Positions 20,403-29,224 are shown, counted from the first letter of the stretch. The stretch: 64,000 nt of DNA from Rathayibacter sp. VKM Ac-2760 (GCF_009834185.1 NZ_CP047173.1:4030001-4094000), one strand, 5' to 3'. Made by a program: numbers and translations. The notes: generated by a model from the sequence alone, not told the origin.

Positions 20403-21438
20403 GCTGCTCTCCGAGGGTGCGCGGGTCGATCAGACCCAGGATGACGTCGATCACGAGGGTGATCACGAGGGAGATGAGCCCGATCACGAAGACGGCCGCC
20501 CGGATCACCGGGTAGTCCTTGTCGATCGCGATCGCCTGCACGATCACGCCGCCGAGTCCCGGCCAGGCGAAGACCGCCTCGGTGATCAGGGCCGAGCCGA
20601 GCAGCGCGGTGAGGATGATGCCCGAGAGCGTCAGCGCCGTGGTCAGCAAGTTGGGCAGCATGTGCTTGGCGTAGAGGGTGAGCGCGGGCAGCCGCCAGCC
20701 GCGGGCGGTGCGCATGTAGTCCTGCTCGAGGATCACCGCGGTCTCGCGGCGGACGATCCTGGCGACGGAGCAGGTGCCGCCGACGGTGAGCGAGGCGATC
20801 GGCAGGATCGCGGCGGTGCCGAAGTCGTAGGCCGGCGAGTACGCGGGCGGCAGCACCTTCAGCAGCACCGCGAAGACGACGACGAAGCCGGTCGCGAGCA
20901 CGTAGGTCGGCACCGAGGAGATCAGCCCGGTGACGGTGCTGAACACCGCGTCGAGCCAGCGGCGGCGGTCGCCGCGGGTCGCGACGCCGACCGCCGTGCC
21001 CAGCGCGATGCCGAGCACGAGCAGGAGCAGCACCGCGGAGATCGTGATGGTCAGCGTGTACGGGACGGCCGTCATCACGAGGTCCATCGCGGGGATGGAG
21101 TAGCGGTAGGAGGCGCCGAAGTCGCCCTGCAGCACGCCGACGAGGTAGGTCCAGAGCTGCGCGGGCAGCGGCTGGTCGAGGCCGAGCTGGCTGCGGACCA
21201 GCTCGACCTGGTCGAGCGAGGCCGCCTCCCCCGCGATGGCGATCGCCGGGTCGCCGGGGATGAGCTGCACGATCAGGAAGGTGACCAGCACGAGCAGCGC
21301 GAGGTTGACGAGCAGGCCGAGGGCCCGGCGGAGGAGGAACCTCCGCCAGGCCCCGCCGAGGGTGCCGGCGCGGACGGTGCCGGGGCCCGGGCCGGCCGCG
21401 CCGGACGACGCAAGGGTGGTGGCGGTCGTGGTGCTCAT
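20395..21438 (-). CDS. Peptide-type ABC permease (DppB-like)
   Basis: A 347-residue membrane protein with six main hydrophobic helices and the DppB start pattern (FLLRRALGLLVNLALLVLVTFLIVQLIPGDPA). The cytoplasmic coupling loop is TARGWRLPALTLYAKHMLPN. It lies 63 bases downstream of the binding-protein gene and overlaps the fusion gene by eight bases. Confidence 0.9.
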   Translation of the reverse strand: MSTTTATTLASSGAAGPGPGTVRAGTLGGAWRRFLLRRALGLLVNLALLVLVTFLIVQLIPGDPAIAIAGEAASLDQVELVRSQLGLDQPLPAQLWTYLVGVLQGDFGASYRYSIPAMDLVMTAVPYTLTITISAVLLLLVLGIALGTAVGVATRGDRRRWLDAVFSTVTGLISSVPTYVLATGFVVVFAVLLKVLPPAYSPAYDFGTAAILPIASLTVGGTCSVARIVRRETAVILEQDYMRTARGWRLPALTLYAKHMLPNLLTTALTLSGIILTALLGSALITEAVFAWPGLGGVIVQAIAIDKDYPVIRAAVFVIGLISLVITLVIDVILGLIDPRTLGEQRG

Positions 21439-21501
21439 CGCGTCGTCTCCTCGTGTCGTCCGGCTCGGGTGGGCTGTTCAGCGGATCAGGGCGTCAGCGG
21501 A

Positions 21502-23082
21502 TCAGGACAGGATCCGCATGGCCGAGATGTCCCAGTAGCCCGAGAACACCGAGGTGGCGAAGCCGGAGCGGGCCACGTAGCGGTGCGTGTCGGTGATCAG
21601 CGGCGTCATGTCGACGCGCTCGAGGATCGTCTTCTGGGCGGCGAGCAGGTTCTCGCACTGCGTCTCGGTGTCGGAGGCGGCCATCGCGGCCTCGTAGTAG
21701 GCCACGCCCTCGGGGTTGTCGCTGGAGGCGACGTTGGTGCCGCCGTCGGCGTAGGTCGGGCCGAGGTAGCGGGCGATCGTGGTGTGGATGAGGCCGGGGC
21801 CGGCGTTCTCCGCGGCGATCGCGACGTCCCAGGTGGCGGGCTCGGTGCGCATGGCCTTCGACCAGTCGGCCGGGTCGAGCGCCGAGACGGTGACGGTGGC
21901 GCCCGCGGCGCGGAGCGACTCGGCCAGGTAGTCGGCGGCCGGGTCCCAGTTCGACATCATCAGCAGGCGGATCGACTGACCCGTCAGCACGGGCGTCGCG
22001 GCGGCGGGGTCGTACTGCTGCACGAGCGACTCGTCGTCGAGCGCGCAGCGGTAGCTGGCCGCGTTGACGGTGTACTGCGCGACTCCGAGGCCGTCGAGAC
22101 CGGCGGAGTTGAAGCCCTGCGGGTCGATCGCCTGGGCGACCGCGGCTCGCCGCTCCTCGTTCCCCTCGAAGATCGAGCCGGAGCCGGGGGCCTCGTTGAA
22201 GACCAGGTTGTAGGCGGAGCTGGCGAAGGTGACGGTCGTGTAGGCCGGGTCGTCCTCGAAGCGCAGCGCGTTGGAGTCGTAGAAGCGGGCCAGGTCGACG
22301 CCGCCGGACTCGAGCAGGTTGGCGCTCGTGTTCGAGTCGGACTGCACGGTCAGGTTGATCGTCTTGGCGGGCTCGCCCTCGACGTCCTGCCAGTCGGGCC
22401 AGGCGTCGTAGTCGTCGCGGAGCGTGTAGGCGGCACTGACGCCGGCCGAGAGGTCCGAGAGCATGTACGGGCCGGACCAGGCGCCGTCGACGGTGCCCGC
22501 GGCGAGGCCCTCGGGGTCGGCGATCCCGGCCGGGCAGATGATGCCGGTGCCCGGGCGGGTGACGCCGCCGAGCAGCTGCGAGTAGGGCTGGCTGAGCGAG
22601 ATCGTCAGCGTGCCGGCCGCGTCGTCGGGGGTGAAGGTCGCGTCGCCGGAGCCGAAGGCCTGGTTCTTCCAGGTCTGCGCGCCCGAGTCCTCGAGGCCGG
22701 TGAGGTAGCTGAAGGAGTCGGCGACGACGGTCGGGGTGATCGCGGTGCCGTCGGCGCAGGTGGCGCCGTCGCGGAGGGTGAAGGTGTACTCGGAGGCCGA
22801 GACGGCGTTCCACTCGGTGGCGAGGCCGCCGATGTAGCCCTCGGTCTCGCCCTGGCGGAGCAGGGTGTCGAAGCCGAGGCGCGCGACGGTGACGTCGGCG
22901 TCGGCGGAGGCCTTCGCGGGGTCGAAGGTGGACGGCGCGTACCAGAGCTCCGCGTTGATGGTGTCGGTGGTGCCGGCGGTGCCGGTGGCGCTCTGCGGGG
23001 CGCTGGTGGTCCCGCAGGCGGTGAGCGCGAGGCTCGCGACGGCCGCCAGTGCGACGCCGGCGAGCAAGCTCTTCCTGACCAT
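21502..23082 (-). CDS. Peptide-type substrate-binding lipoprotein (SBP family 5)
   Basis: A 526-residue extracellular binding protein with a lipoprotein signal (MVRKSLLAGVALAAVASLAL then TAC) and the family-5 pattern LWYAPSTFDPAKASADADVT near the mature N-terminus. ATG 23082 is chosen because GGAGG lies eight bases upstream; longer in-frame starts would enter the operator region. It heads the importer operon 23082-16607. The importer could carry peptides or other amide-bearing compounds; family 5 also serves nickel and opines. Confidence 0.9.
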   Translation of the reverse strand: MVRKSLLAGVALAAVASLALTACGTTSAPQSATGTAGTTDTINAELWYAPSTFDPAKASADADVTVARLGFDTLLRQGETEGYIGGLATEWNAVSASEYTFTLRDGATCADGTAITPTVVADSFSYLTGLEDSGAQTWKNQAFGSGDATFTPDDAAGTLTISLSQPYSQLLGGVTRPGTGIICPAGIADPEGLAAGTVDGAWSGPYMLSDLSAGVSAAYTLRDDYDAWPDWQDVEGEPAKTINLTVQSDSNTSANLLESGGVDLARFYDSNALRFEDDPAYTTVTFASSAYNLVFNEAPGSGSIFEGNEERRAAVAQAIDPQGFNSAGLDGLGVAQYTVNAASYRCALDDESLVQQYDPAAATPVLTGQSIRLLMMSNWDPAADYLAESLRAAGATVTVSALDPADWSKAMRTEPATWDVAIAAENAGPGLIHTTIARYLGPTYADGGTNVASSDNPEGVAYYEAAMAASDTETQCENLLAAQKTILERVDMTPLITDTHRYVARSGFATSVFSGYWDISAMRILS

Positions 23083-23151
23083 GGTGCTGTCCTCCAAGGG
23101 ATACGGGTGGTGCATCGGGGGCGGGGCGGAGTTGCTCGGGGGGCCGCTCAA

Positions 23152-23168
23152 CTTGGATCCAATCTAAG
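23152..23168. promoter_or_regulatory. GntR-type operator upstream of the peptide importer
   Basis: CTTGGATCCAATCTAAG lies 70-86 bases upstream of the binding-protein start. It shares TTGGATCCAATCTAAGG with the site at 27245-27261. On the minus strand TAGATT would serve as a -10, so the palindrome overlaps the expected transcription start, as for a repressor. Confidence 0.65.
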
Positions 23169-23199
23169 GTAATGCGTATCCCATTGTGTTTCGTCGGGA

Positions 23200-24564
23200 T
23201 TACATCTGCCGAGCGTCCCGGTCGAACACCGTCCGCCCGCCGACCACCGTGCGCAGCACGTCCGCCCCGGCGAACTCCTCCGCCGAGCACTCCCCCGGGT
23301 CGACCGAGAGCAGCACCAGGTCGGCGAGGCACCCGGCGCGGAGCACCCCGCGCCGGTCCTCCGCGAAGGCCGCGTGCGCCGCGCCCCGCGTGTAGCCCTC
23401 GACGGCCTCGAGCACCGTGAGCGCCTGCGCCGCGCCGAGCGGGTCGGGCAGGCGCCGCATCCGGCGGCCCACCGCGGTCGCGACGACCTGCCGCGGGTCG
23501 AAGGGGAAGTAGGGCGCGTCGGAGCCGAGCGCGATCACGGCGCCGGACTCGCGCCAGTCGCGCATCGGGTTGACGGCGTCGGCCCGCGCGCCGAGCCGGG
23601 CCGTCAATCCTGCCGCGTTGCTCCAGGCGATCGAGGGCTGCAGCGAGGCGACGACGCCCAGCCGGGCCGCGCGCTCGCGGCTCTCGGCGCTGGGCTCGAG
23701 GTAGGCGTGGATCAGCTGGCAGCGGAGGGCGGCGATCCGCTCGGCGGAGCCCGAGGCCTCGAGCGCGTCGAGCACCTCGGCGACGGCGCGGCTGCCGACC
23801 GCGTGCACGCCCAGGCCCCAGCCGCGCCGGACGCACTCCTCGGCAAGGCGCGCGAACTCGGCCGTCTCGATCCGCTGCACGCCGTGACCACCGTCGGGCC
23901 AGGACTGCTCGAGCAGCGCCTGGCCCTTCATCCCCTCGCCGTCGTAGTAGACCTTGATCGGGCCGAGGCGGAGCAGCTCGTCGCCGTCGCCGGTCGTGCC
24001 GCCGACGGTGTCGAGGAGGGCGAGCGCCTCGTCGACACCCGGGACCGCCTCGGTGCCGAGCTCGGGGTAGGGCATCGCGACGACCCGCAGCGACAGCTCG
24101 CCGCGCTCGTGGGCGGCGCGGTAGGCGGCGAGCTCGTCGAGCGTGACGGCCGGGTCGATCACGCCGGTGAAGCCCAGCTCGTGCAGGAGCGGCTGGATGC
24201 GGCGCAACGCCGCGCGGCGGTCCTCTGCGGTGGGCGGGGTGTCGCCGAGCCAGTCCGGGGCGTCCGGATCGGCGTCCGCGTCGGCGAGCATCGCGGCGGA
24301 GAACTCGGCGGCGTCCGCGCCCGCGTCCAGCAGCTGCAGGGCCTTCAGGCCCGCGCGCTGGGCGTGCGAGTGGGCGTCGATGAAGCCGGGGAGGAGGGTC
24401 CCGTCGAGGTGCTCCTCGGTGGTGCCGGCCGAGGCGGCGGCGCGGACGGCGGCAAGGCTGCCGACGGCGGCGATCCGGTCGCCCTCGATCAGGAGCGCCT
24501 CGGCGAGCGGGTTCTCGGGGTCCATCGTGCGGACGCGGGCGACGAGGAGGCGGGGCTCAGGCAT
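23200..24564 (-). CDS. Amidohydrolase family 3 (YtcJ-like)
   Basis: A 454-residue amidohydrolase with FIDAHSHAQRAG, GVHAVGSRAVAEVLDA, QLIHAYLEPSAE and LGSDAPYFPFDP as the metal-site and active-site loops; this arrangement matches YtcJ-like exoenzymes of the D-aminoacylase/hydantoinase superfamily. ATG 24564 (MPEPRLLVAR) overlaps the upstream isochorismatase-family stop by eight bases, so the two genes form a unit. Substrate unknown; an amide is likely. Confidence 0.85.
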   Translation of the reverse strand: MPEPRLLVARVRTMDPENPLAEALLIEGDRIAAVGSLAAVRAAASAGTTEEHLDGTLLPGFIDAHSHAQRAGLKALQLLDAGADAAEFSAAMLADADADPDAPDWLGDTPPTAEDRRAALRRIQPLLHELGFTGVIDPAVTLDELAAYRAAHERGELSLRVVAMPYPELGTEAVPGVDEALALLDTVGGTTGDGDELLRLGPIKVYYDGEGMKGQALLEQSWPDGGHGVQRIETAEFARLAEECVRRGWGLGVHAVGSRAVAEVLDALEASGSAERIAALRCQLIHAYLEPSAESRERAARLGVVASLQPSIAWSNAAGLTARLGARADAVNPMRDWRESGAVIALGSDAPYFPFDPRQVVATAVGRRMRRLPDPLGAAQALTVLEAVEGYTRGAAHAAFAEDRRGVLRAGCLADLVLLSVDPGECSAEEFAGADVLRTVVGGRTVFDRDARQM

Positions 24565-25162
24565 CGGTCGCCCCGCGGCGGTCGAGCCAGTCGTGCACCT
24601 CGGCGGCGGTGACGAGGGCGTCGCGCTGGAGGTACTCGATCGCCTCCAGGGTGGCGGCGTGCGCGCGCTCGCTCGAGCCGGCGACGCAGTCGGTGAGCAC
24701 CCGGACCGCGTAGTCGTGCTGGTGCGCATCCGCCGCTGTGTAGTGGATGCAGACGTCGGTGAGTCCGCCGACCAGCAGGAGCGTGCCCGCGCGGTACGCC
24801 TTCAGCACGATCTCGAGCTCGGTGCCGAAGAAGGCGGAGTAGCGGCGCTTGCGGATCACGAACTCCTCGGGCCGCGGCTCGAGCCACGACGCCAGCTCCG
24901 TGCCCGGGTCGCCCTCGAGGCAGTGCGGGCCCTCTGCCCCGTCGAGCTCGCGGCCGATGTCGATCAGGTCGCGCTTGTGCACCTCCTGCACGAAGACGAC
25001 CGGCACGCCGGCACTGCGGCAGTGCGCGATCAGGTCGCGCACCCGGGGCGCGCGCTCCGCCCGGCCGCTCATCACGGGGATGCCCGGTGTCGGCAGGTCC
25101 GAGGCGGCCCCGCCCTGGATGTCGACGACGAGGAGGACGGGAGTGCCGGAGACGGCGAGCAT
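24557..25162 (-). CDS. Isochorismatase-like cysteine hydrolase
   Basis: A 201-residue cysteine hydrolase with the full triad: Asp14 (LLVVDIQGG), a Lys near 105 (FVIRKRRYSAFFGTEL) and Cys138 (VGGLTDVCIHYTAADA). The family includes nicotinamidase, N-carbamoylsarcosine amidase, biuret hydrolase and ureidoacrylate hydrolase, which all cleave amide or ureido bonds. The proximity of an allophanate pathway makes a ureido substrate attractive, but this is not proven. ATG 25162 has an AAGGA site upstream. It is coupled to the downstream amidohydrolase. Confidence 0.85.
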   Translation of the reverse strand: MLAVSGTPVLLVVDIQGGAASDLPTPGIPVMSGRAERAPRVRDLIAHCRSAGVPVVFVQEVHKRDLIDIGRELDGAEGPHCLEGDPGTELASWLEPRPEEFVIRKRRYSAFFGTELEIVLKAYRAGTLLLVGGLTDVCIHYTAADAHQHDYAVRVLTDCVAGSSERAHAATLEAIEYLQRDALVTAAEVHDWLDRRGATDA

Positions 25163-25360
25163 GCGGGGGGATCCTTCCGGGTGGTGCGCGGACGTCGGGT
25201 GAGGTGCCCCCACGCCCCCCGTCGTCCGCCCGGCAAGTCTGGTCAGCCGATCGTTCGGGCGGGGGTCGGCCGTGTTTCCCCGGGGTAAAACCTCGGAATG
25301 CTCGGCTTGTGGAGGAGAGTCGGGCGCGCCCCGGCCGCCGCACCCCACCCCTCACTCCTC

Positions 25361-25398
25361 AGAAGTTGCGGTAGTCGCACTCGACTACCGCAACTTTT
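25361..25398. repeat. Dispersed palindrome family A, copy 3
   Basis: AGAAGTTGCGGTAGTCG and CGACTACCGCAACTTTT around a 4-base loop; outer CACTC (25353-25357) and GAGTG extend the pairing. It lies between the cytidine-deaminase-like stop and the isochorismatase-like gene, both on the minus strand. Confidence 0.85.
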
Positions 25399-25432
25399 GG
25401 AGAGTGGGCAGGCGGGCAGGCGCGTGGGCGCG

Positions 25433-25891
25433 TCAGACCGGGCGGGCCGCGCGGCGGCGGCGGTGCGGGAGGAGGTCGGGGACGGGGACCGGCCCGAAGG
25501 CGTCGGCGACGGCGACCCACACGGTCGCGGCGGCGGCGTGGTCGCCGAGCAGCTCGGCGCAGACGCCGCAGGGCTCGATCAGGTGCCGCGAGCCGCCGGG
25601 GCGCTGCAGCACTCCGACGATCGAGACGACCGGCGAGCCCGCGACGACCGCGGCGCTCAGGGCCGCCGACTCGGCGCAGACGGAGGCGCGGCCCGCGCTC
25701 GCCTCGACGTGCAGGCCGGTCACGACCCGCCCGTCCGCGAGCCGGAGCGCGGCCGCGACCTCGTGCACGCCGGTGCGGTAGCGCGCGTCGAGGATCGCCG
25801 AGGCGGCCTCGAGCAGCTCGCGGTCGGGCGCGGACATCCCGGCCGGCGGACCGGTCAGCACCGGCCGGTCGAGAGCCGCCCCCTCGGTCAC
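25433..25891 (-). CDS. Cytidine deaminase-like zinc enzyme
   Basis: A 152-residue protein of the cytidine/blasticidin-S deaminase fold. The zinc site is C72-A-E74 with P-C108-G-V-C111, the three-cysteine version used by tetrameric cytidine deaminases. GTG 25891 is chosen for its GTGA overlap with the upstream gene's stop; an ATG at 25837 would give 135 residues, closer to the usual family length. Its place in an amidohydrolase operon suggests deamination of a heterocycle other than, or as well as, cytidine. Confidence 0.75.
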   Translation of the reverse strand: MTEGAALDRPVLTGPPAGMSAPDRELLEAASAILDARYRTGVHEVAAALRLADGRVVTGLHVEASAGRASVCAESAALSAAVVAGSPVVSIVGVLQRPGGSRHLIEPCGVCAELLGDHAAAATVWVAVADAFGPVPVPDLLPHRRRRAARPV

Positions 25892-26649
25892 GACCAGCCC
25901 AGGATCCGCGCCATGTTGCCGCCCTCGACCAGCGCGCGGTCGGCCTCGTCCGGGATCGCCTTCGCGATCTTCATCCGCTCGAGGTCGAAGTCGCTGCCCG
26001 GCCACTCGGAGCCGAGCAGGATCTTCTCGGCGCCGAGCCGGGCGTAGGCGCGCTTCACGTCGGACATCAGCGTCGCCGAGGTCTCGAGGTAGATGTGCGG
26101 GTTGCGCTCGGCGACGATGATCGCCTCGGGCACGTTCCAGACCGCTCCCATGTGGGCGATGATCGTCGGCACTCCGGGGAAGCCCTTGGCGATCTCCTCG
26201 ATCGCGAACGGCGCGCAGAACGCGTCGTCGAGGGCGTTGATCAGCACGGGCAGGCCGAGCTCGTCGCAGACCGCGAACAGCGGATCGAGCAGCCCGTGGT
26301 CGGCGACGTGGTAGCCGTGCAGGCTGGGGTGCAGCTTGAGCCCGACCAGGCCGGCGTCGGCGAAGCGGCGGATCTCGTCGGTCGCGTTCTCCCACTGCGG
26401 CATGACCTGGCCGAAGCCGAACAGCCGGTCCGGGTGCGCCTTCACGAGGTCGATCAGGAAGTCGTTCTCGATGCCCTGCGCGAGGGAGCAGACCATCGCG
26501 CGGTCGACGCCGGCGGCGTCCATCCGGTCGAGGATCCGCTTCGGGTCGAAGGGCGTGTAGGCGGGCGGCTGCTCGCCGGGGCGGACCCCGCTCAGGTAGT
26601 CGCTGCGGCCGCGGCGGTCCTGCGTGGTGTTGTACGCGTCGATGATCAT
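25888..26649 (-). CDS. Amidohydrolase_2-family protein lacking the N-terminal HxH
   Basis: A 253-residue TIM-barrel protein of the amidohydrolase_2 (ACMSD/gamma-resorcylate decarboxylase-like) family. It keeps KLHPSLHGYH, IIAHMGAVW and LLGSEWPGSD. The usual N-terminal metal motif (ID-x-H-x-H) is replaced by MIIDAYNTTQ, so two ligands are missing. It may use a different metal arrangement or be non-hydrolytic. ATG 26649 is the only sensible start. It lies 47 bases downstream of the membrane-protein gene and is coupled to the deaminase-like gene. Confidence 0.75.
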   Translation of the reverse strand: MIIDAYNTTQDRRGRSDYLSGVRPGEQPPAYTPFDPKRILDRMDAAGVDRAMVCSLAQGIENDFLIDLVKAHPDRLFGFGQVMPQWENATDEIRRFADAGLVGLKLHPSLHGYHVADHGLLDPLFAVCDELGLPVLINALDDAFCAPFAIEEIAKGFPGVPTIIAHMGAVWNVPEAIIVAERNPHIYLETSATLMSDVKRAYARLGAEKILLGSEWPGSDFDLERMKIAKAIPDEADRALVEGGNMARILGWS

Positions 26650-26696
26650 GCGGCGTCTCTCTCTTCCAGTGCGGTTCGGGGGATGGGGGGAACGAC

Positions 26697-27203
26697 TCAG
26701 CCGACCGCGGCCATCGCGCCCATGGCGACGAGCGCGGCGAGGGAGGCGAGTCTCCGGGTGGTGTCGAGGCGGCCGGGACGACCGGCGAGGGCGACGCGGA
26801 GGGTGCACGCCGCGTAGACGGCGACCGCCGCGCCGAGCGGCAGGGCGAGCCCGCCGCCGTGCGCGTGCCCGGCGCTCGCGGTCGGCGCGGCCCCGGCGAC
26901 GAGCACGAGGACCGAGGCGAGCAGCATGCCGACGGCGTGCAGCGCGTCGGCGCCGTGCCGCCGCACGCCCCTGCCGCGGCGCACCCGGTCGACGAGGGCG
27001 GCGACGAGCGCGCAGCCCGCGAGCAGGGCGGACCAGAGCGGCGCCGGCAGGAGGTGGAGGGCGGGCAGGTGCACGTCGAGCATCGCCGCGAGCATGGCGG
27101 CCTCGGCGACGAGCCAGCCGCGCCCGACGCGGCGCCAGCCGGTCAGCCCGAGGAGGAGGGACGCGGCGGCGCCCGCGAGCATCACGACCAGCAGCACGTC
27201 CAC
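26697..27203 (-). CDS. Five-helix membrane protein, function unknown
   Basis: A 168-residue hydrophobic protein with about five membrane segments and conserved-looking His residues (MLDVHLPALHLLPAP, RRHGADALHAVGMLL, SAGHAHGGG). GTG 27203 is preferred since AGGAGG lies five bases upstream; earlier in-frame ATGs would begin inside the promoter/operator. The His-rich pattern faintly recalls DUF5134 membrane proteins, but I do not claim it. It is first in the unit that runs to 25433. Confidence 0.65.
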   Translation of the reverse strand: MDVLLVVMLAGAAASLLLGLTGWRRVGRGWLVAEAAMLAAMLDVHLPALHLLPAPLWSALLAGCALVAALVDRVRRGRGVRRHGADALHAVGMLLASVLVLVAGAAPTASAGHAHGGGLALPLGAAVAVYAACTLRVALAGRPGRLDTTRRLASLAALVAMGAMAAVG

Positions 27204-27243
27204 GCCGGCCTCCTGACCACGATCGGTCGCCAACGCGGGCAAC

Positions 27244-27282
27244 ATTGGATCCAATCTAAGGCTGAGAGGATCCATGGGTCAA
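27244..27282 (-). promoter_or_regulatory. Promoter and GntR-type operator
   Basis: On the minus strand a -35 TTGACC (27282-27277), 18-base spacer and -10 TAGATT (27258-27253) form a credible promoter for the membrane-protein operon. The perfect palindrome ATTGGATCCAAT (27244-27255) overlaps the -10 and the expected start point. A further GGATCC core lies in the spacer. Confidence 0.65.
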
Positions 27283-27327
27283 GCCGAAGCAGGAGCGGGC
27301 TCGCCGCTCGACGACACCGACCCTCGC

Positions 27328-27361
27328 GTGGGATCCAATGGCTGCCATGATTGGATCCCGG
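27328..27361. promoter_or_regulatory. Paired GntR-type sites before the GntR gene
   Basis: Two inverted partial sites, GGGATCCAAT (27330-27339) and ATTGGATCCC (27350-27359), lie 38-68 bases upstream of the GntR start. They share the GGATCC core and one intact flank with the 27244 palindrome. Autoregulation is inferred. Confidence 0.6.
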
Positions 27362-27396
27362 CCGACCCGTGGCCGCTGATCGGAGGGGATCACCGC

Positions 27397-28089
27397 GTGA
27401 GCACCCAGGGCGACAACGCACTCGTGGACGATCTGGCCGCCCGCATCCGGGCGAAGATCATGTCCGGCGAGATCCCGATCGGCGCCCCGCTGCGCCAGGC
27501 CGAGCTCGCGACGCAGTTCGGCATCAGCCGCACCCCGGTCCGGGAGGCGCTGCGCCAGCTGCAGACCGGCGGGCTGATCGAGGTGGTGCCCAACCGCGGC
27601 GCCGTCGTCCGCGTGCCCGTGCCGTGGGAGGTGCGCGAGGCCTACGAGGTGCGCGCCGAGCTGGAGTCGCTGGCCGCCCGCCGCGCGGTCGACCGCCTCG
27701 ACGACGCGACGATCGCCGAGCTCCGCGCCGTCAACACCGCGATGTACGAGCGCTCGCTCGCCGTCGCCGCCGGCACCGCGAGCGAGCGCGACGGCAGCGC
27801 CAACGACCAGTTCCACGGCCTGATTTACCAGGCCTCGGGCAACACCCGCCTCAGCCGGATGCTGATCGAGATCAACGACGCCTTCCCCCGCAACGTCTCC
27901 GGCCTGGTGCTCCGCGAGAACTCGCGGCACCGCGAGGAGAACTTCCGCGAGCACGAGCAGATCGTCGAGGCCTTCGTCGCCGGCGACCGCGAGCGCGCCG
28001 CCGACATCATGCGCGACCACGTCCTCCGCGCCGGTGAGCACCTCGCGCACTGGTACGAGCGGCGGTCCTCGACGGTCTTCACGGGCTGA
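27397..28089 (+). CDS. GntR-family regulator (FadR/FCD subfamily)
   Basis: A 230-residue regulator. The winged helix-turn-helix occupies about residues 8-75 (GAPLRQAELATQFGISRTPVREALRQLQ is the recognition region). An all-helical FCD domain follows (about 85-220), with EVRAELESLAARRAVDRL and the candidate metal/effector residues in NDQFHGLIYQASGN and REHEQIVEAFVAGD. GTG 27397 is chosen because GGAGGGG lies eight bases upstream. FCD regulators usually sense carboxylates and bind short palindromes. ATTGGATCCAAT-type sites in four promoters here, including its own, make it the probable master regulator of the region. Confidence 0.88.
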   Translation: MSTQGDNALVDDLAARIRAKIMSGEIPIGAPLRQAELATQFGISRTPVREALRQLQTGGLIEVVPNRGAVVRVPVPWEVREAYEVRAELESLAARRAVDRLDDATIAELRAVNTAMYERSLAVAAGTASERDGSANDQFHGLIYQASGNTRLSRMLIEINDAFPRNVSGLVLRENSRHREENFREHEQIVEAFVAGDRERAADIMRDHVLRAGEHLAHWYERRSSTVFTG

Positions 28090-28111
28090 GGCGCGGGCAT
28101 CCCGCGGCGGA

Positions 28112-29149
28112 TCAGCTCCGCGGCACCGTCGATCCGCGGATCAGCAGCTCCGTCGGCAGCAGCGTCGCCCGGTCGACGTCCTCCCCGGCCAGCAGCCGCA
28201 CCAGCACCTCCGCCATCGCCTCGCCGAGCCCGGCGGCCGGCTGCCGGACCGTCGTGATCGGCGGGTCGCTCGACTCCGAGGAGTAGTCGCCGTCGAACCC
28301 GGCGAGCGCCACGTCGCCCGGCACGCTCCGCCCGCGCTCGCGGAGCACCGCCAGGGCCCCGGAGGCCATCTGGTCGTTCGAGGCGAAGACGGCGTCGATC
28401 GGGCGCCCGGAATCGAGGAGGCGGCGCATCGCCTCGGCGCCGTCCTGCGGCGAGTAGTCGCCGATCTCGACGAGCGAGGCGTCGAGCCCGGCCGCCTCGA
28501 CCGCGCCGCGCCAGCCGGCGAGGCGGTCGATGGCCGCCGGCATGTCCTGCCGGCTCGCGATCATCGCCGGCGCGCGCCGCCCGAGACCGATGAGGTGCTC
28601 GGCGACCTGCCGCGCCGCTCCGAGGTTGTCGACGTCGACGTAGTGGCTGCCGTGATCGTCCGGGCTGAGCGGGCGGCCGCCGAAGACGAGGGGGACGCTC
28701 GCGCCGGTGCGCGCGTAGGAGTGGTCGCCGCTGTGGTGCGAGACCACGAGGGCGCCGTCGACGTTGCCGCCGAGCAGGTAGCGGCGGGTCTTCTCGGGGG
28801 TCGCCTCGGAGGCGATGACGATGTTGAGCATGTACTCGGTCTCGGCGAGCCGGGTGGCCGCGCCCTGCACCACGGCGGCGAGGAACGGATCGCCGAACAC
28901 CTTGCCGATCGACTCCGGCACCAGGAGGGCGACCACCTGCGTCCGCCGGCTCGCCAGCGACCGGGCCGCCCGGTTGGGCACGTAGCCGAGCTGCTCGATC
29001 GCGCGGCGGACGGCGGCCTGCGCCTCGGCCTTCACCTTCGGCGAGTCGTTGACCACCCGGCTCACCGTCGCGCGCGACACGCCGGCGAGAGCGGCGACGG
29101 CCTCGAGCGTGGGTGCGGCCGGTGCGGCCGGTGCGGTGTCGTGACTCAT
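28112..29149 (-). CDS. LacI-family transcriptional regulator
   Basis: A 345-residue LacI protein with the HTH TLEAVAALAGVSRATVSRVV at about 13-32, hinge helix NRAARSLASRR, and a periplasmic-binding-like effector domain (about 70-340) containing PAMIASRQDMPAAIDRLAGW and VALAGFDGDYSSESSDPPIT. It is convergent with the GntR gene and has no metabolic gene beside it, so its target is likely elsewhere. No palindromic operator was seen in its own upstream region. Confidence 0.88.
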   Translation of the reverse strand: MSHDTAPAAPAAPTLEAVAALAGVSRATVSRVVNDSPKVKAEAQAAVRRAIEQLGYVPNRAARSLASRRTQVVALLVPESIGKVFGDPFLAAVVQGAATRLAETEYMLNIVIASEATPEKTRRYLLGGNVDGALVVSHHSGDHSYARTGASVPLVFGGRPLSPDDHGSHYVDVDNLGAARQVAEHLIGLGRRAPAMIASRQDMPAAIDRLAGWRGAVEAAGLDASLVEIGDYSPQDGAEAMRRLLDSGRPIDAVFASNDQMASGALAVLRERGRSVPGDVALAGFDGDYSSESSDPPITTVRQPAAGLGEAMAEVLVRLLAGEDVDRATLLPTELLIRGSTVPRS

Positions 29150-29224
29150 GCGTGCCTCTCGAGCGGTGGACCCCCGGGCCCGAGAGTAGCCGAGCGGCCC
29201 GCCGCGGGATCGCCGCTCGGCCGC

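Noticed and set aside
20032..23172. A 1046-codon open frame on the plus strand
   Set aside because: It is antisense to the permease and binding-protein genes, has the Gly/Arg/Val/Asp composition of a shadow frame, and has no recognisable domain.
24557..25162. Naming the isochorismatase-like enzyme biuret hydrolase
   Set aside because: The triad is shared by the whole family, and no biuret-specific residue pattern could be confirmed by eye; the allophanate pathway nearby is suggestive only.
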